From the NCBI GenBank assembly GCA_964568845.1, contig CAZMSC010000002.1, positions 1-64,000 of the forward strand: 64,000 nt of DNA. The letters run 5' to 3'. The notes under the pieces were generated by a model that made no database searches, was not told where the DNA came from, and was given only the letters and a program-made list of their open reading frames with translations. The stretch comes from DTBU01 sp964568845 (lineage in GTDB: Archaea; Thermoproteota; CALKCG01; B24). The number at the start of each line of letters is the position of its first letter. Position 1 is the stretch's first letter. Below, one piece after another: positions 9,158-17,971 of this stretch. A program made the translations under genes and the position numbers.

Positions 9158-9882
9158 ATGTCTTCCGAGGAATTTGAAAGGGAAAAGGAGAGGCTTATAG
9201 AAATATACGTCAGAGAAGGTATTCTAAAGACGAAATCTGTCATAGAGGCGTTCAGAAGAGTCCCGAGAGAGAACTTCATACCCGAATACTTGAAAGAGTA
9301 CGCATACGTCGATACACCGTTACCTATAGGCTATGGTCAAACTATATCTGCACCACACTTCTAGCCTGGCGGCTAGAGGGGTGATACATGGTCTGTATAA
9401 TGAATGAAGCTCTTGAGCTTGAAGTCGGTTTGAAAGTGTTGGAGGTTGGAGCTGGCTCGGGATACCATGCATGTACGATAGCTGAAACAGTCGCGCCATC
9501 AGATGCTCCTAGGGAGAAGTGGGGTCACGTCTGGACGATTGAGATAGTGTTTGAACTCTACAAGATGGCTGAAGAAAATGTACGTAGAAACGGATATTCA
9601 GATAGAGTTACAGTTATACATGGTGACGGGTCCTTAGGCCATCCCGAAAACGCCCCCTACGACCGTATCCTAGTTACAGCCGCAGCTCCTGAGATTCCTG
9701 ATACGCTAGTCGAGCAGCTTAAAATAGGTGGAATAGTGGTTATCCCTATTGGAGCGCCCGGCGGTTTCCAAGAACTGGTTAAAGCGTACAAGCGAAGCGA
9801 CAGATCTGTTGAAACATTACATCTGGGAGGTGTAGCATTCGTACCTTTGAGGGGTAGGAAAGGCTGGAGAGGATGGTGGTGA
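9158..9882 (+). CDS. pcm: Protein-L-isoaspartate O-methyltransferase, intron-split
   Basis: Pcm methylates isoaspartyl residues with S-adenosylmethionine to start their repair. The coding sequence is join(9158..9356, 9386..9882), 231 residues, normal for archaeal Pcm. Exon 1 ends GYGQTISAPH and exon 2 continues MVCIMNEALELEVG; together they give the conserved segment exactly. The SAM motif VLEVGAGSGYHA and the post-I and III motifs (HGDGSLG, YDRILVTAAAPEIP) lie in exon 2. Unspliced, the first frame stops at TAG 9362, and the second could begin at ATG 9388 with no N-terminal substrate-binding part. DUF371 overlaps the 3' end by 10 nt. Splicing is inferred, not demonstrated. Confidence 0.93.
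9357..9385 (+). other. Archaeal bulge-helix-bulge intron in pcm pre-mRNA (29 nt)
   Basis: The flanks fold into the substrate of the tRNA-splicing endonuclease. The central 4-bp helix is CACC (9351-9354) with GGTG (9380-9383). The bulges are ACA (9355-9357) and ATA (9384-9386). The inner 9-bp helix is 9358-9366 with 9371-9379, with one G-T pair, closed by the loop TGGC. Cutting after the second base of each bulge removes 9357-9385 and joins CAC to ATG, giving APHMVC in frame. The outer helix is weak (about 2 bp). The 29-nt length is not a multiple of 3 and the intron holds in-frame stops, so the gene needs its removal. Confidence 0.88.
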
Positions 9883-10316
9883 CGGGGCCTCAAGTCAGAG
9901 AGTTTATACTGGCTAGAGGTCATCCAAACATAACGGCTAAACATAAAACCACGTTCGAAATAACTAAAGACCCTTATGTAACGCCCAGGGGAGATTGCAT
10001 AATAGCTGTTTCAGCGTCGAAAGCAGCCTACGATTTAAGTCGGGAATTTAAACATCTTATTAAAAACGAGAATACACTTGTAGCATTCAAGCTTGAAGTC
10101 GGACCGTTTACTTGGACAGTTAGAGGATATGGATCCGAGAGAATGACTTTGACCGATGTAAAATCCATGGTTTTTAGGAGAAGCCAGTACATATGTCCTA
10201 GAACTGTTATGACCAAGGCCAACGCGTCAGCGTCCAATGTACCTAGGGAAATACTGCCACTTTTAAAAAACCCAGATACGGTTATACGTATAACCCTTGA
10301 AGCCTCCAGACAGTAG
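9873..10316 (+). CDS. DUF371 family protein
   Basis: This 147-residue protein matches the archaeal DUF371 family of unknown function. Recognisable parts are ARGHPNITAKHKTTFEI near the N-terminus, PYVTPRGDCIIAVSA and GYGSERMTLTDVKSMVFRRS. It starts at ATG 9873, inside the last codons of pcm, which implies translational coupling. Such tight linkage to pcm suggests co-expression but not a shared function. Confidence 0.88.
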   Translation: MVVTGPQVREFILARGHPNITAKHKTTFEITKDPYVTPRGDCIIAVSASKAAYDLSREFKHLIKNENTLVAFKLEVGPFTWTVRGYGSERMTLTDVKSMVFRRSQYICPRTVMTKANASASNVPREILPLLKNPDTVIRITLEASRQ

Positions 10317-10355
10317 TCTTATTCAGCGGTGCACATTTAAAGCAATTTTCCGACT

Positions 10356-11411
10356 TTATTCAACTATAGCATCAATAACTATATGATACCTCCTAGGTGC
10401 AACCTCTCTAACAATTCTCATTTTAGCGGATTTTACAGATCTCCCAAACTTTTCAACGTTTTTATGGAAATCCTCTAAAACACCATATTCCAAATCGCTT
10501 TCTGGACGAAACTCATAGTAGTGTATTGCTCCACCTGTTCGTTTAAGTGCGTCGCATGCGGTTTTGAGAAACATTCCGGCGTAGGAGGGATTATCCATTA
10601 TAACTCTATCGAACATACTCTTTAAGCCGGACTCTACGATTTTAGTAACATCTCCTTCAATCGGTATCACCTTATTCTCAACTTTATTCTTCTCAATATT
10701 ATGCTTGAGATATTTAACGGCGTTAGGGTTTAAATCGACAGCGTAGACTTTACACTCTCTAACCCTTTTAGCGATTAAAATCGCATAGCATCCAACACCT
10801 GTAAACATGTCCAGTATCACCTCATTCGGTTTAACCATAGACGCAACCCTTAAGCGTTCATAGCTCAACCTAGGGCTTACATATACTTTAACAGGATCCA
10901 CTAGATATACACATCCATGCTCTCTGTAAATTGTCTCCGTTTCACCGGAGCCCGCTATAACCTCATAACCTCCAACCCTGAAAGCTCCAGCTATCGGGCT
11001 ACTTTTCACTAAGACTGTTTTAATATGTGGGTGGATTTTGAGAACAGCCTCCCCAATGGTTTTTACGAACGGCCTCAACTCGTCTCGAACCTGTATGACA
11101 GCAACTTCACCTATTAAATCCATTGAAGATGGTACCAGGTTGAGCAATTCATCTGGAATTAAGTTCTTCAAAGCATCTCTAACGCTGGCTGTTTTAAACC
11201 TAGGTTCGAATACATCTACCTGCAGGATTGACTTAACGCGGCTGAGCTTTTCAATCTCTTCAATCGTCGGTTTTCTTAAAAGTGGAACTACTATAGAATC
11301 GTCTGTCTGCTTAATCTTAAAATCCTCATCTAAAAGCCTTATGTCTCTGAGAAGCTTAATCAGAAGGTTAAATTCCCGCTTATCGACTCTTAAAGCTGGT
11401 TTTTCAGACAT
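10356..11411 (-). CDS. trm5: tRNA (guanine37-N1)-methyltransferase, Trm5 family
   Basis: Trm5 methylates N1 of G37 next to the anticodon with SAM and prevents frameshifting. The 351-residue protein has an N-terminal D1-like region, a linker with EHGCVYLVDPVKVYVSPRLS, the SAM motif DMFTGVGCYAILIAK near residue 200, the KVYAVDLNPNAVKYLKHNI segment, and DNPSYAGMFL in place of the classical NLP motif. Archaea have Trm5a, b and c forms; the subtype is not assigned. It lies 30 nt downstream of ilvC on the same strand, so it may be read as the last gene of the ilv operon. Confidence 0.9.
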   Translation of the reverse strand: MSEKPALRVDKREFNLLIKLLRDIRLLDEDFKIKQTDDSIVVPLLRKPTIEEIEKLSRVKSILQVDVFEPRFKTASVRDALKNLIPDELLNLVPSSMDLIGEVAVIQVRDELRPFVKTIGEAVLKIHPHIKTVLVKSSPIAGAFRVGGYEVIAGSGETETIYREHGCVYLVDPVKVYVSPRLSYERLRVASMVKPNEVILDMFTGVGCYAILIAKRVRECKVYAVDLNPNAVKYLKHNIEKNKVENKVIPIEGDVTKIVESGLKSMFDRVIMDNPSYAGMFLKTACDALKRTGGAIHYYEFRPESDLEYGVLEDFHKNVEKFGRSVKSAKMRIVREVAPRRYHIVIDAIVE

Positions 11412-11441
11412 TTAAATTAAAAAATAAAATTTGGTTGATTT

Positions 11442-12446
11442 CTACTTTTCTATACCGGCCATTTTACGTATACTTCTACCGACCACTTCAAGAGGATGCT
11501 GTTCAATCTTCATAAGAAGACGTTTAAGATTGGGTCTGCCAGCAGCGTCTTCCCTAATCCACTCTTCAGAATATTTCCCACTTATAACTTCTTCAGCAAT
11601 TCTACGCATATTCTCTTTAACCCTCTCATCTAAAACCCTCGGCCCTCTAGTTAAACCTCCATGTTTAGCGGTATCTGAAACAGCTTGAAGCATACCAGTT
11701 ATACCGCGCTCGTATATGAGATCCATTATAAGTTTAGCTTCATTGCATGCTTCAAAGTAGGCGAGTTCAGGTGGATAGCCGAACTCAACGAGAACTTCAA
11801 AACCCTTCATAATAAGCTCAATCAATCCACCTACCAGTACGCACTGCTCACCTATCAGATCGCTCTCCGTTTCATCCTTGAAGGTGGTTTCTATAACTCC
11901 TGCTTTAGTGCAACCTAAAGCCTTAGCCATGGCTAGAACAATTTCTCTAGCATTTCCACTATAATCTTGGTATACTGCTGTAAGTGCTGGGACTCCAAAC
12001 CCATCCAAATACATACGTCTCAAAAGATAGCCTGGGCTTTTCGGAGCAACCATTATGACATCTACGTTTGAAGGTGGAATTATCCGTTTAAAGTGTATGT
12101 TGAAGCCGTGGCTGAAGCCTAAGGCTTTCCCCTCTGAAATGTTTGGAGCAATATGCTTCGCATATACTTCAGGTTGAGTTGTATCCGGTATAAGTATGTG
12201 AACGATGTCACCGAGCTTAGATGCTTCAGCTATCTCATACACTTTGAAGCCGTCTTCAGAAGCAAGCTTCCAAGACTTTCCATCTCGTCGAACACCTATA
12301 ATCACGTCTAAACCGGAGTCTCTGAAGTTTAAAGCTTGATTCCTCCCCTGACTTCCATAACCTATAATCGCCAGGGTTTTACCTTTAAGAGGTTCTAGGG
12401 ATGTATCCTCATCGTGGAAAATCTTAACCACAGATGACACCCTCAA
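11442..12446 (-). CDS. ilvC: Ketol-acid reductoisomerase (NADP-type, class I)
   Basis: It converts 2-acetolactate to 2,3-dihydroxyisovalerate, the second common step to valine, leucine and isoleucine. The 334-residue class I protein has the Rossmann motif AIIGYGSQGRNQALNFRDSG, a cofactor loop RRDGKSW typical of NADPH use, and the Mg2+ site DETESDLIGEQ near residues 190-200. It starts one base after the ilvH stop, so translation is coupled. Fourth gene of leuA-ilvB-ilvH-ilvC. Confidence 0.97.
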   Translation of the reverse strand: MRVSSVVKIFHDEDTSLEPLKGKTLAIIGYGSQGRNQALNFRDSGLDVIIGVRRDGKSWKLASEDGFKVYEIAEASKLGDIVHILIPDTTQPEVYAKHIAPNISEGKALGFSHGFNIHFKRIIPPSNVDVIMVAPKSPGYLLRRMYLDGFGVPALTAVYQDYSGNAREIVLAMAKALGCTKAGVIETTFKDETESDLIGEQCVLVGGLIELIMKGFEVLVEFGYPPELAYFEACNEAKLIMDLIYERGITGMLQAVSDTAKHGGLTRGPRVLDERVKENMRRIAEEVISGKYSEEWIREDAAGRPNLKRLLMKIEQHPLEVVGRSIRKMAGIEK

Positions 12447-12959
12447 CTATTCTTCTACTTTCAAAGATTTAAGCCCTCTTGACATAGCTACGACCCCTGT
12501 TCTAGCAAACTCTTTAATACCATATGGTTTTACTAGCTCTACAAAGGCATCTATTTTCGTGGGCGAACCTGTTATTTCAATTATCATGGAGTCTCTAGAT
12601 ACGTCAACTATTCTACCTCTAAATATGGTGGCGTAGTTTACAACATCGCTTTTGGCTTTAGAATCGGCTGTGTAAATTTTTACAAGGGCGAGCTCCCTAA
12701 CAACGCTTCTACCTAGTTCAAGCCTACTAACTTTTATAACGTCTACGAGCTTTTGAAGTTGTTTTACGACTTGTTCAACCGTAGCTTCATCGCCTTGAAT
12801 GGTTATAGTCATTCTCGCGATATCTCTAGTTTCACACGCACCCACAGTTATACTCTCTATGTTGAAATTCCTCTTTCTAAACATGTTTGAAACCTTATGT
12901 AGGACTCCCGGCTTATGTTCAACAAGAGCTGCCAAAATATACTCTCCCATACTCACCAC
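12447..12959 (-). CDS. ilvH: Acetolactate synthase small (regulatory) subunit
   Basis: This regulatory subunit binds valine and activates the large subunit IlvB. The 170-residue protein has an N-terminal ACT domain (ILAALVEHKPGVLHKVSNMF, with NIESITVG) and a C-terminal subunit domain (ELALVKIYTADSK, RIVDVSRDSMIIEITGS). The family length is normal. Three bases separate it from ilvB and none from ilvC. Confidence 0.95.
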   Translation of the reverse strand: MVSMGEYILAALVEHKPGVLHKVSNMFRKRNFNIESITVGACETRDIARMTITIQGDEATVEQVVKQLQKLVDVIKVSRLELGRSVVRELALVKIYTADSKAKSDVVNYATIFRGRIVDVSRDSMIIEITGSPTKIDAFVELVKPYGIKEFARTGVVAMSRGLKSLKVEE

Positions 12960-12962
12960 CCT

Positions 12963-14636
12963 TTAATAGATCATATCCTTTAAACTCTTACCAGGAGGGA
13001 CAATCGGTAAAACATCCTCCTCCCTAGGTATTGGGACATCTATCACAACAGTCACATCCGATTTTACAGCTTCATGTAAAACTTGCTCAAGCTCGTTCAG
13101 AGAATTTACTCTAACACCTCTAGCTCCAAAAGCTTCAGCAAGTTTAGCAAAATCAGGCACACCCTTTAAGTCCGTGTGGGAGTACCTTCTTCCAAAGAAG
13201 AGCCTCTGCCATTGAGCGACCATGCCTAAGCTTGAGTTATTAAGAATCATAACTGTAACTGGTATGTCTTCAACGACGCTTGTAGCCAAATCCTGTTCAG
13301 TCATTAGAAAACTTCCGTCACCAGCAATATCTACAACGGGTACATCCGGCATTGCTACTTTAGCGCCTAAGGACGCTGGGAAGCCGAAGCCCATGGTTCC
13401 CAAACCACCTGATGAGATGAAAGTTCCAGTCTTCAAAACTCTAAAATGTAGTGAAGCCCACATCTGATTCTGCCCAACCTCCGTAGCTACTATGGCGTTT
13501 TCAGGTAAGACCTTACGTAGAAGCTTAATAGCGTTTACGGCTGTAAGCTCCTTACTTGGCTCTGAATCTTCACACTCCTTCTTAAACATTCCGATACGCT
13601 TAATCCACTCAGACCTCTCCCCCTTAAAACTTCTCCTGATCAGCTCATCTATTATGGCTTTAAGAGCCATCCTAGCGTCTGCAACTATAGGCAGATGCAC
13701 TGGGACATTCTTCCTGATTTCGGAGGGGTCTATGTCTATATGTATTATCTTAGCATCATGGCAAAACTCATCAACCTTACCAGTGCTTCTATCTGAAAAC
13801 CTAACACCCACCGCTAGAATAGCATCAGCGGCCATTATAGACTTATTGGCTTCAATTCTACCGTGCATACCTATACAGCCCAACGCCAACGGATGATTTT
13901 CAGGTATCACGCCTTTACCCATGAAAGTCGTTGCTATAGGAGCCATCAGCAATTCGGCTAAGGTCAGTAGTTCCCCGTAGGCTTTAGACCAGTGTACTCC
14001 TCCACCGGCGAGTATTATGGGCCGTTCACTGCTCACCAATATGTCTACAGCCTTCTTAACCTGGAGGGGATGGGGCTCAATATTAGGCTTATAACCTCTT
14101 ATATCAATCTTAACATTAAAATCAACTTCAGCTACACCAGTCTGCATATCCCTAGGTACATCTATCAAGACTGGCCCAGGCCTACCAGTTGATGCTATGT
14201 AGAATGCCTCCTTGACAATCCTAGGTATGTCCTCCACCCTTCTAACTTGGTAATTATACTTAGTTATAGGTGTAGTTATGCCGATTATGTCGGTTTCTTG
14301 GAACGCGTCCTTACCTATAAGATGCGTAGCAACTTGACCAGTTATCGCTATAACGGGGCTTGAATCCATATAGGCATTGGCAATACCAGTGACAAGGTTC
14401 GTGGCTCCAGGTCCGGAAGTAGCCATACATACGCCAGGTCCACGTGTGGCTCTTGCATACCCATCTGCTGCGTGAGCTGCACACTGCTCATGACGCATGA
14501 GAATATGCCTTATCTCCTTCTCATCGTATAACACGTCGTATACGGGCATTATGGCTCCTCCAGGTATTCCGAAAATTACTTTAACCCCCTCCTTCTTCAA
14601 AGACTCCACCAATACTTGACTCCCACTCATCTTCAA
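12963..14636 (-). CDS. ilvB: Acetolactate synthase large (catalytic) subunit
   Basis: This thiamine-diphosphate enzyme condenses two pyruvates, or pyruvate and 2-oxobutyrate. The 557-residue protein has the catalytic Glu in RHEQCAAHAADGYARAT, ATSGPGATNLVTGIA, a central FAD/transhydrogenase-like domain (LAGGGVHWSKAYGEL), and the ThDP/Mg motif GDGSFLMTEQDLA followed by ILNNSSLGMVAQWQ near residues 440-480. Its start overlaps the leuA stop by 4 nt, so it is translationally coupled. Confidence 0.97.
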   Translation of the reverse strand: MKMSGSQVLVESLKKEGVKVIFGIPGGAIMPVYDVLYDEKEIRHILMRHEQCAAHAADGYARATRGPGVCMATSGPGATNLVTGIANAYMDSSPVIAITGQVATHLIGKDAFQETDIIGITTPITKYNYQVRRVEDIPRIVKEAFYIASTGRPGPVLIDVPRDMQTGVAEVDFNVKIDIRGYKPNIEPHPLQVKKAVDILVSSERPIILAGGGVHWSKAYGELLTLAELLMAPIATTFMGKGVIPENHPLALGCIGMHGRIEANKSIMAADAILAVGVRFSDRSTGKVDEFCHDAKIIHIDIDPSEIRKNVPVHLPIVADARMALKAIIDELIRRSFKGERSEWIKRIGMFKKECEDSEPSKELTAVNAIKLLRKVLPENAIVATEVGQNQMWASLHFRVLKTGTFISSGGLGTMGFGFPASLGAKVAMPDVPVVDIAGDGSFLMTEQDLATSVVEDIPVTVMILNNSSLGMVAQWQRLFFGRRYSHTDLKGVPDFAKLAEAFGARGVRVNSLNELEQVLHEAVKSDVTVVIDVPIPREEDVLPIVPPGKSLKDMIY

Positions 14637-16183
14637 CTTCTACTTCCTCCTCTAATCCTCTCATAATCTACCAAAAGCGTATTCATACCGTTTAAAACGG
14701 CTTCCACACTCGCCATAACTATATCCCCTCTAGCACCCATAGCTGTAACGACTTTAGCTCCTTTTCTAAGCCTCACTAAAACCTCAACCACAGCATCAGT
14801 CCCCCCCGTTATAGCTTTAACATGGTATTCCTCGAGTTGGATAGGCTCTACCGCTGAAACGGCTTTCCTGATGGCGTTTATAGCAGCGTCTACAGGGCCT
14901 ACACCTGTAGCAGATTCTGTCATAATTTTACCGTTTAAAGCGAGTTTAACAGAAGCCGTAGGTGTAACCCTATTGCCAGTTACGACCGTAAGCTCTTTCA
15001 GATGTATAGGTCTGACTTTAGGTAGTCCTAGAACAGCCTCAGCTATGGCTTGAAGATCTGCGTCTGTGATCTGCTTCCCCTTATCGCCCAAGGTTTTAAC
15101 CCTTCTAAGGATTTCTGAAAGTTGTTCTTTCGTCACGGTTAAACCCATACTTCTAAGTACCGCTTCAATGCCATGTGAACCCGCATGTTTACCTGCAACT
15201 ATACGTCTAGATGCACCTACGAGCTCTGGTGAAATAGGCTCATAGGTTGCCGGGTTCGATAAGACGCCATGCGTATGTATTCCGGATTCATGGGTAAATG
15301 CATTATCACCTACTATAGCCTTGTTTGGTTGGAGAAATATGCCTGTGAGCCTTGAAACAAGCCTGGACGTTTCATATATTAGCTCCATACGGATATTAAG
15401 CTTGCAACCATATAGGACGTTTAAAGATACCGCTAGCTCCTCTAAAGCGGCATTTCCCGCTCTCTCCCCCAGACCATTCACTGTAACATGGGCTTCCTGA
15501 GCGCCGCTTTTAAGAGCAGCTATTGAATTTGAAACGGCTAATCCAAAATCGTTGTGACAGTGGATGGCTAAGGGCGCCTTCAAATTCGCTGAAACTCTGC
15601 GGACGACTTCACCCGTCTTCTCAACAGTTAAAACCCCCACTGTATCACATAGACATACCCTATCTGCTCCGCACTCTACCGCTTTAGTGAAGACTTTCTC
15701 AAGAAAATCTAAATCGCTTCTACTTCCATCTTCTGCGAGAAATTCTACAGTTAATCCCCTACTTTTAGCATAAGTTACACATTCTTCGGTGCTTCTTAAA
15801 ATGTAATCTCTATCCTTTTTGAGCTTGTAGGTTATATGTAAGTCTGAAGTCGGTAGAGTTAAAGTTATGCCGTCTGCACCAGCATCCGCGGCGGAATCTA
15901 TATCCGATTTAACCCCTCTACTGAAGCTGTAGACTTCAGCTCTCAATCCTTGAGAGGATACAAGCTTTACCGCTTCAAACTCTCCTTGAGATGCAGCGGC
16001 GAAGCCAGCCTCTATAAAGTCTACTCCAAGCTCATCGAGTTTAACGGCTATTCTAAGTTTTTTCTCAGGGGTTAGAGATACACCGGGTGTCTGCTCACCA
16101 TCTCTTAATGTAGTGTCTAGAAGAAGTATTTTTGAAGGGAAGCCACTACAGTTTGATGATAAAGTACCACCCCATCGCGTCAC
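14633..16183 (-). CDS. leuA: 2-isopropylmalate synthase family (LeuA/CimA)
   Basis: It condenses acetyl-CoA with 2-oxoisovalerate, the first leucine step; citramalate synthase (CimA, isoleucine from pyruvate) is closely related and cannot be excluded. Motifs are LLDTTLRDGEQTPG (catalytic Arg-Asp), LAIHCHNDFGLAVSNS (metal-binding HxH), GLGERAGNAALEELA, and a C-terminal LeuA regulatory domain (about the last 130 residues), consistent with feedback control. The frame extends to TTG 16222, but the bidirectional TATA element at 16221-16235 puts transcription near 16200, downstream of that codon; GTG 16183 is the first start that could be transcribed. Leads the leuA-ilvB-ilvH-ilvC operon. Confidence 0.92.
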   Translation of the reverse strand: MTRWGGTLSSNCSGFPSKILLLDTTLRDGEQTPGVSLTPEKKLRIAVKLDELGVDFIEAGFAAASQGEFEAVKLVSSQGLRAEVYSFSRGVKSDIDSAADAGADGITLTLPTSDLHITYKLKKDRDYILRSTEECVTYAKSRGLTVEFLAEDGSRSDLDFLEKVFTKAVECGADRVCLCDTVGVLTVEKTGEVVRRVSANLKAPLAIHCHNDFGLAVSNSIAALKSGAQEAHVTVNGLGERAGNAALEELAVSLNVLYGCKLNIRMELIYETSRLVSRLTGIFLQPNKAIVGDNAFTHESGIHTHGVLSNPATYEPISPELVGASRRIVAGKHAGSHGIEAVLRSMGLTVTKEQLSEILRRVKTLGDKGKQITDADLQAIAEAVLGLPKVRPIHLKELTVVTGNRVTPTASVKLALNGKIMTESATGVGPVDAAINAIRKAVSAVEPIQLEEYHVKAITGGTDAVVEVLVRLRKGAKVVTAMGARGDIVMASVEAVLNGMNTLLVDYERIRGGSRS

Positions 16184-16220
16184 CTCTAAGGGAACACAAG
16201 CCTTTAATAGGCTTACCTCC

Positions 16221-16235
16221 AATATTTAAGCTTTT
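16221..16235. promoter_or_regulatory. Shared bidirectional TATA element between leuA and ilvD
   Basis: The sequence AATATTTAAGCTTTT contains a near-palindromic TTTAAG/CTTAAA core. On the plus strand it lies about 26 nt before the ilvD ATG (16254), the distance expected for a leaderless transcript. On the minus strand it lies about 25 nt before 16200, a short leader ahead of GTG 16183. One TATA box could serve both branched-chain gene sets. Confidence 0.55.
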
Positions 16236-16253
16236 GCATCGGAAAGATAGTTT

Positions 16254-17960
16254 ATGTTAAAGCTTATAGGTTTTCCACGCATTGAACTATTACGTGATTT
16301 GAAGTTGAACATGTTAAAGAGCAGTGAAATTAAAACTGGTTTGAATAGGGCTCATCATAGAGGGCTATTATATGCGTTAGGGGTTGATGTGGAGGATTTG
16401 GGAAAACCATTCATAGGTGTTGCAAACAGTTATACGGACATAGTTCCAGGTCATATACATCTCAGACGCTTAGTGGAAGCCGTTAAAGAAGGGGTTTGGA
16501 GGGGAGGAGGGGTTCCGTTTGAATTCAATACGATAGCTGTATGCGACGGATTGGCGATGGGCCACTTTGGCATGAAATACTCCCTCCCATCTAGAGAGCT
16601 TATAGCAAACAGTATTGAAGTTATGGTTGAAGCCCATAGATTAGATGGACTTGTGCTTTTAACAAACTGTGACAAAATAACGCCTGGAATGTTGATGGCA
16701 GCTGCTAGGCTCAACATACCGAGCATAGTTTTAACGGGTGGACCCATGGGCTCTGGAAGATGGAGAAATAGGAAGACGGGAATACTAACAGTTGTTGAAG
16801 CGGTTGGTGAAGTGTTAGGGAAACGTTTGAGTGAAGGAGAGCTTAGAGAACTTGAAAGAATAGCCTGTCCCACATGTGGCTCATGCAATGGGCTATTTAC
16901 GGCAAATACTATGGCATGTCTATCTGAGGCGTTAGGTATCGCTTTACCATATACCGCCACCATTCCAGCATACTATTCAAGCAGGATTTCATTAGCTAGG
17001 AAAGTCGGTGAACAGATAGTTAAACTGGTTCGTGAGAATTTGACGCCGTCTAAAATTATGACTTCAAAGGCCTTTGAAAACGCTATAATGGTTGATATGG
17101 CTCTAGGTGGTTCTACAAACACCGTGCTCCACCTCCCAGCCATAGCTGAAGAACTCGGCATAGAGATATCTCTGGACATGTTTGATTATATAAGTCGTAG
17201 GGTTCCTCATTTAGCTAACCTAATAGGCTCTGGTGGGGAGATGGATATGGAGGATTTCCATAGAGCTGGAGGCGTTCCAGCGCTTATGAGCGAATTGAAG
17301 GAACTGTTGCACTTGGATGCTTTAACAGTCACGTTTAAAACAATTGGAGAAAACTTGACCGATGCTAAGGTTTTAGACTATAGAGTCATAAGACCCGTAA
17401 GTAACCCCCTGAAGACTGAAGGCGGAATAGCAGTACTTAAAGGGTCGTTAGCCCCCCAGGGTGCTGTCATCAAAGCCTCAGCTGTCTCCGAAAGGGCAAA
17501 GGTTTTCATAGGCCCTGCCGTGGTTTTCAATGGACAGGATGAAGCTTTAAAAGCCATAGAAAGCGGTGAAATAGAAAGGGGGTCAGTCATAGTGATAAGG
17601 TATGAGGGAGTAGTGGGTGGGCCAGGTATGCAGGAGATGCTTATACCAACTGCTCTAATATACGGTATGGGTTTATCGGATGACATAGCCCTTGTAACGG
17701 ATGGGCGCTTCTCAGGTGCAACAAGAGGACCATGTGTTGGACACGTATCACCTGAAGCCTATGAAGGAGGTCCCATAGCTCTAGTTGAAAATGGAGATGA
17801 AATCGAAATAAACATACCTGAAAGAGTCCTTAATTTAAACGTCGATATGGCTGTTCTTGAAAAGCGTAAGCGTAACTGGAGGAGACCGGAGAAAAAGCTG
17901 AAAGGTTTCCTAGCCGATTATGTAACCGTTAAAAGGTTTAAAGGACGAGTTGAAGACTAG
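16254..17960 (+). CDS. ilvD: Dihydroxy-acid dehydratase
   Basis: This Fe-S dehydratase makes 2-oxoacids from dihydroxyisovalerate and its isoleucine analogue, the third common branched-chain step. The 568-residue protein carries the cluster Cys sites CDGLAMGH, NCDKITPGMLMAAARL and ACPTCGSCNGLFTANTMAC, and GGPGMQEML near the C-terminus. ATG 16254 gives a 19-residue extension; ATG 16311 would match the usual family start (MLKSSEIKTGLNRAHHRG). The TATA spacing favours a leaderless start at 16254, but the choice is open. Divergent from leuA-ilvBHC. Confidence 0.96.
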   Translation: MLKLIGFPRIELLRDLKLNMLKSSEIKTGLNRAHHRGLLYALGVDVEDLGKPFIGVANSYTDIVPGHIHLRRLVEAVKEGVWRGGGVPFEFNTIAVCDGLAMGHFGMKYSLPSRELIANSIEVMVEAHRLDGLVLLTNCDKITPGMLMAAARLNIPSIVLTGGPMGSGRWRNRKTGILTVVEAVGEVLGKRLSEGELRELERIACPTCGSCNGLFTANTMACLSEALGIALPYTATIPAYYSSRISLARKVGEQIVKLVRENLTPSKIMTSKAFENAIMVDMALGGSTNTVLHLPAIAEELGIEISLDMFDYISRRVPHLANLIGSGGEMDMEDFHRAGGVPALMSELKELLHLDALTVTFKTIGENLTDAKVLDYRVIRPVSNPLKTEGGIAVLKGSLAPQGAVIKASAVSERAKVFIGPAVVFNGQDEALKAIESGEIERGSVIVIRYEGVVGGPGMQEMLIPTALIYGMGLSDDIALVTDGRFSGATRGPCVGHVSPEAYEGGPIALVENGDEIEINIPERVLNLNVDMAVLEKRKRNWRRPEKKLKGFLADYVTVKRFKGRVED

Positions 17961-17971
17961 GCTGGCTTCGA

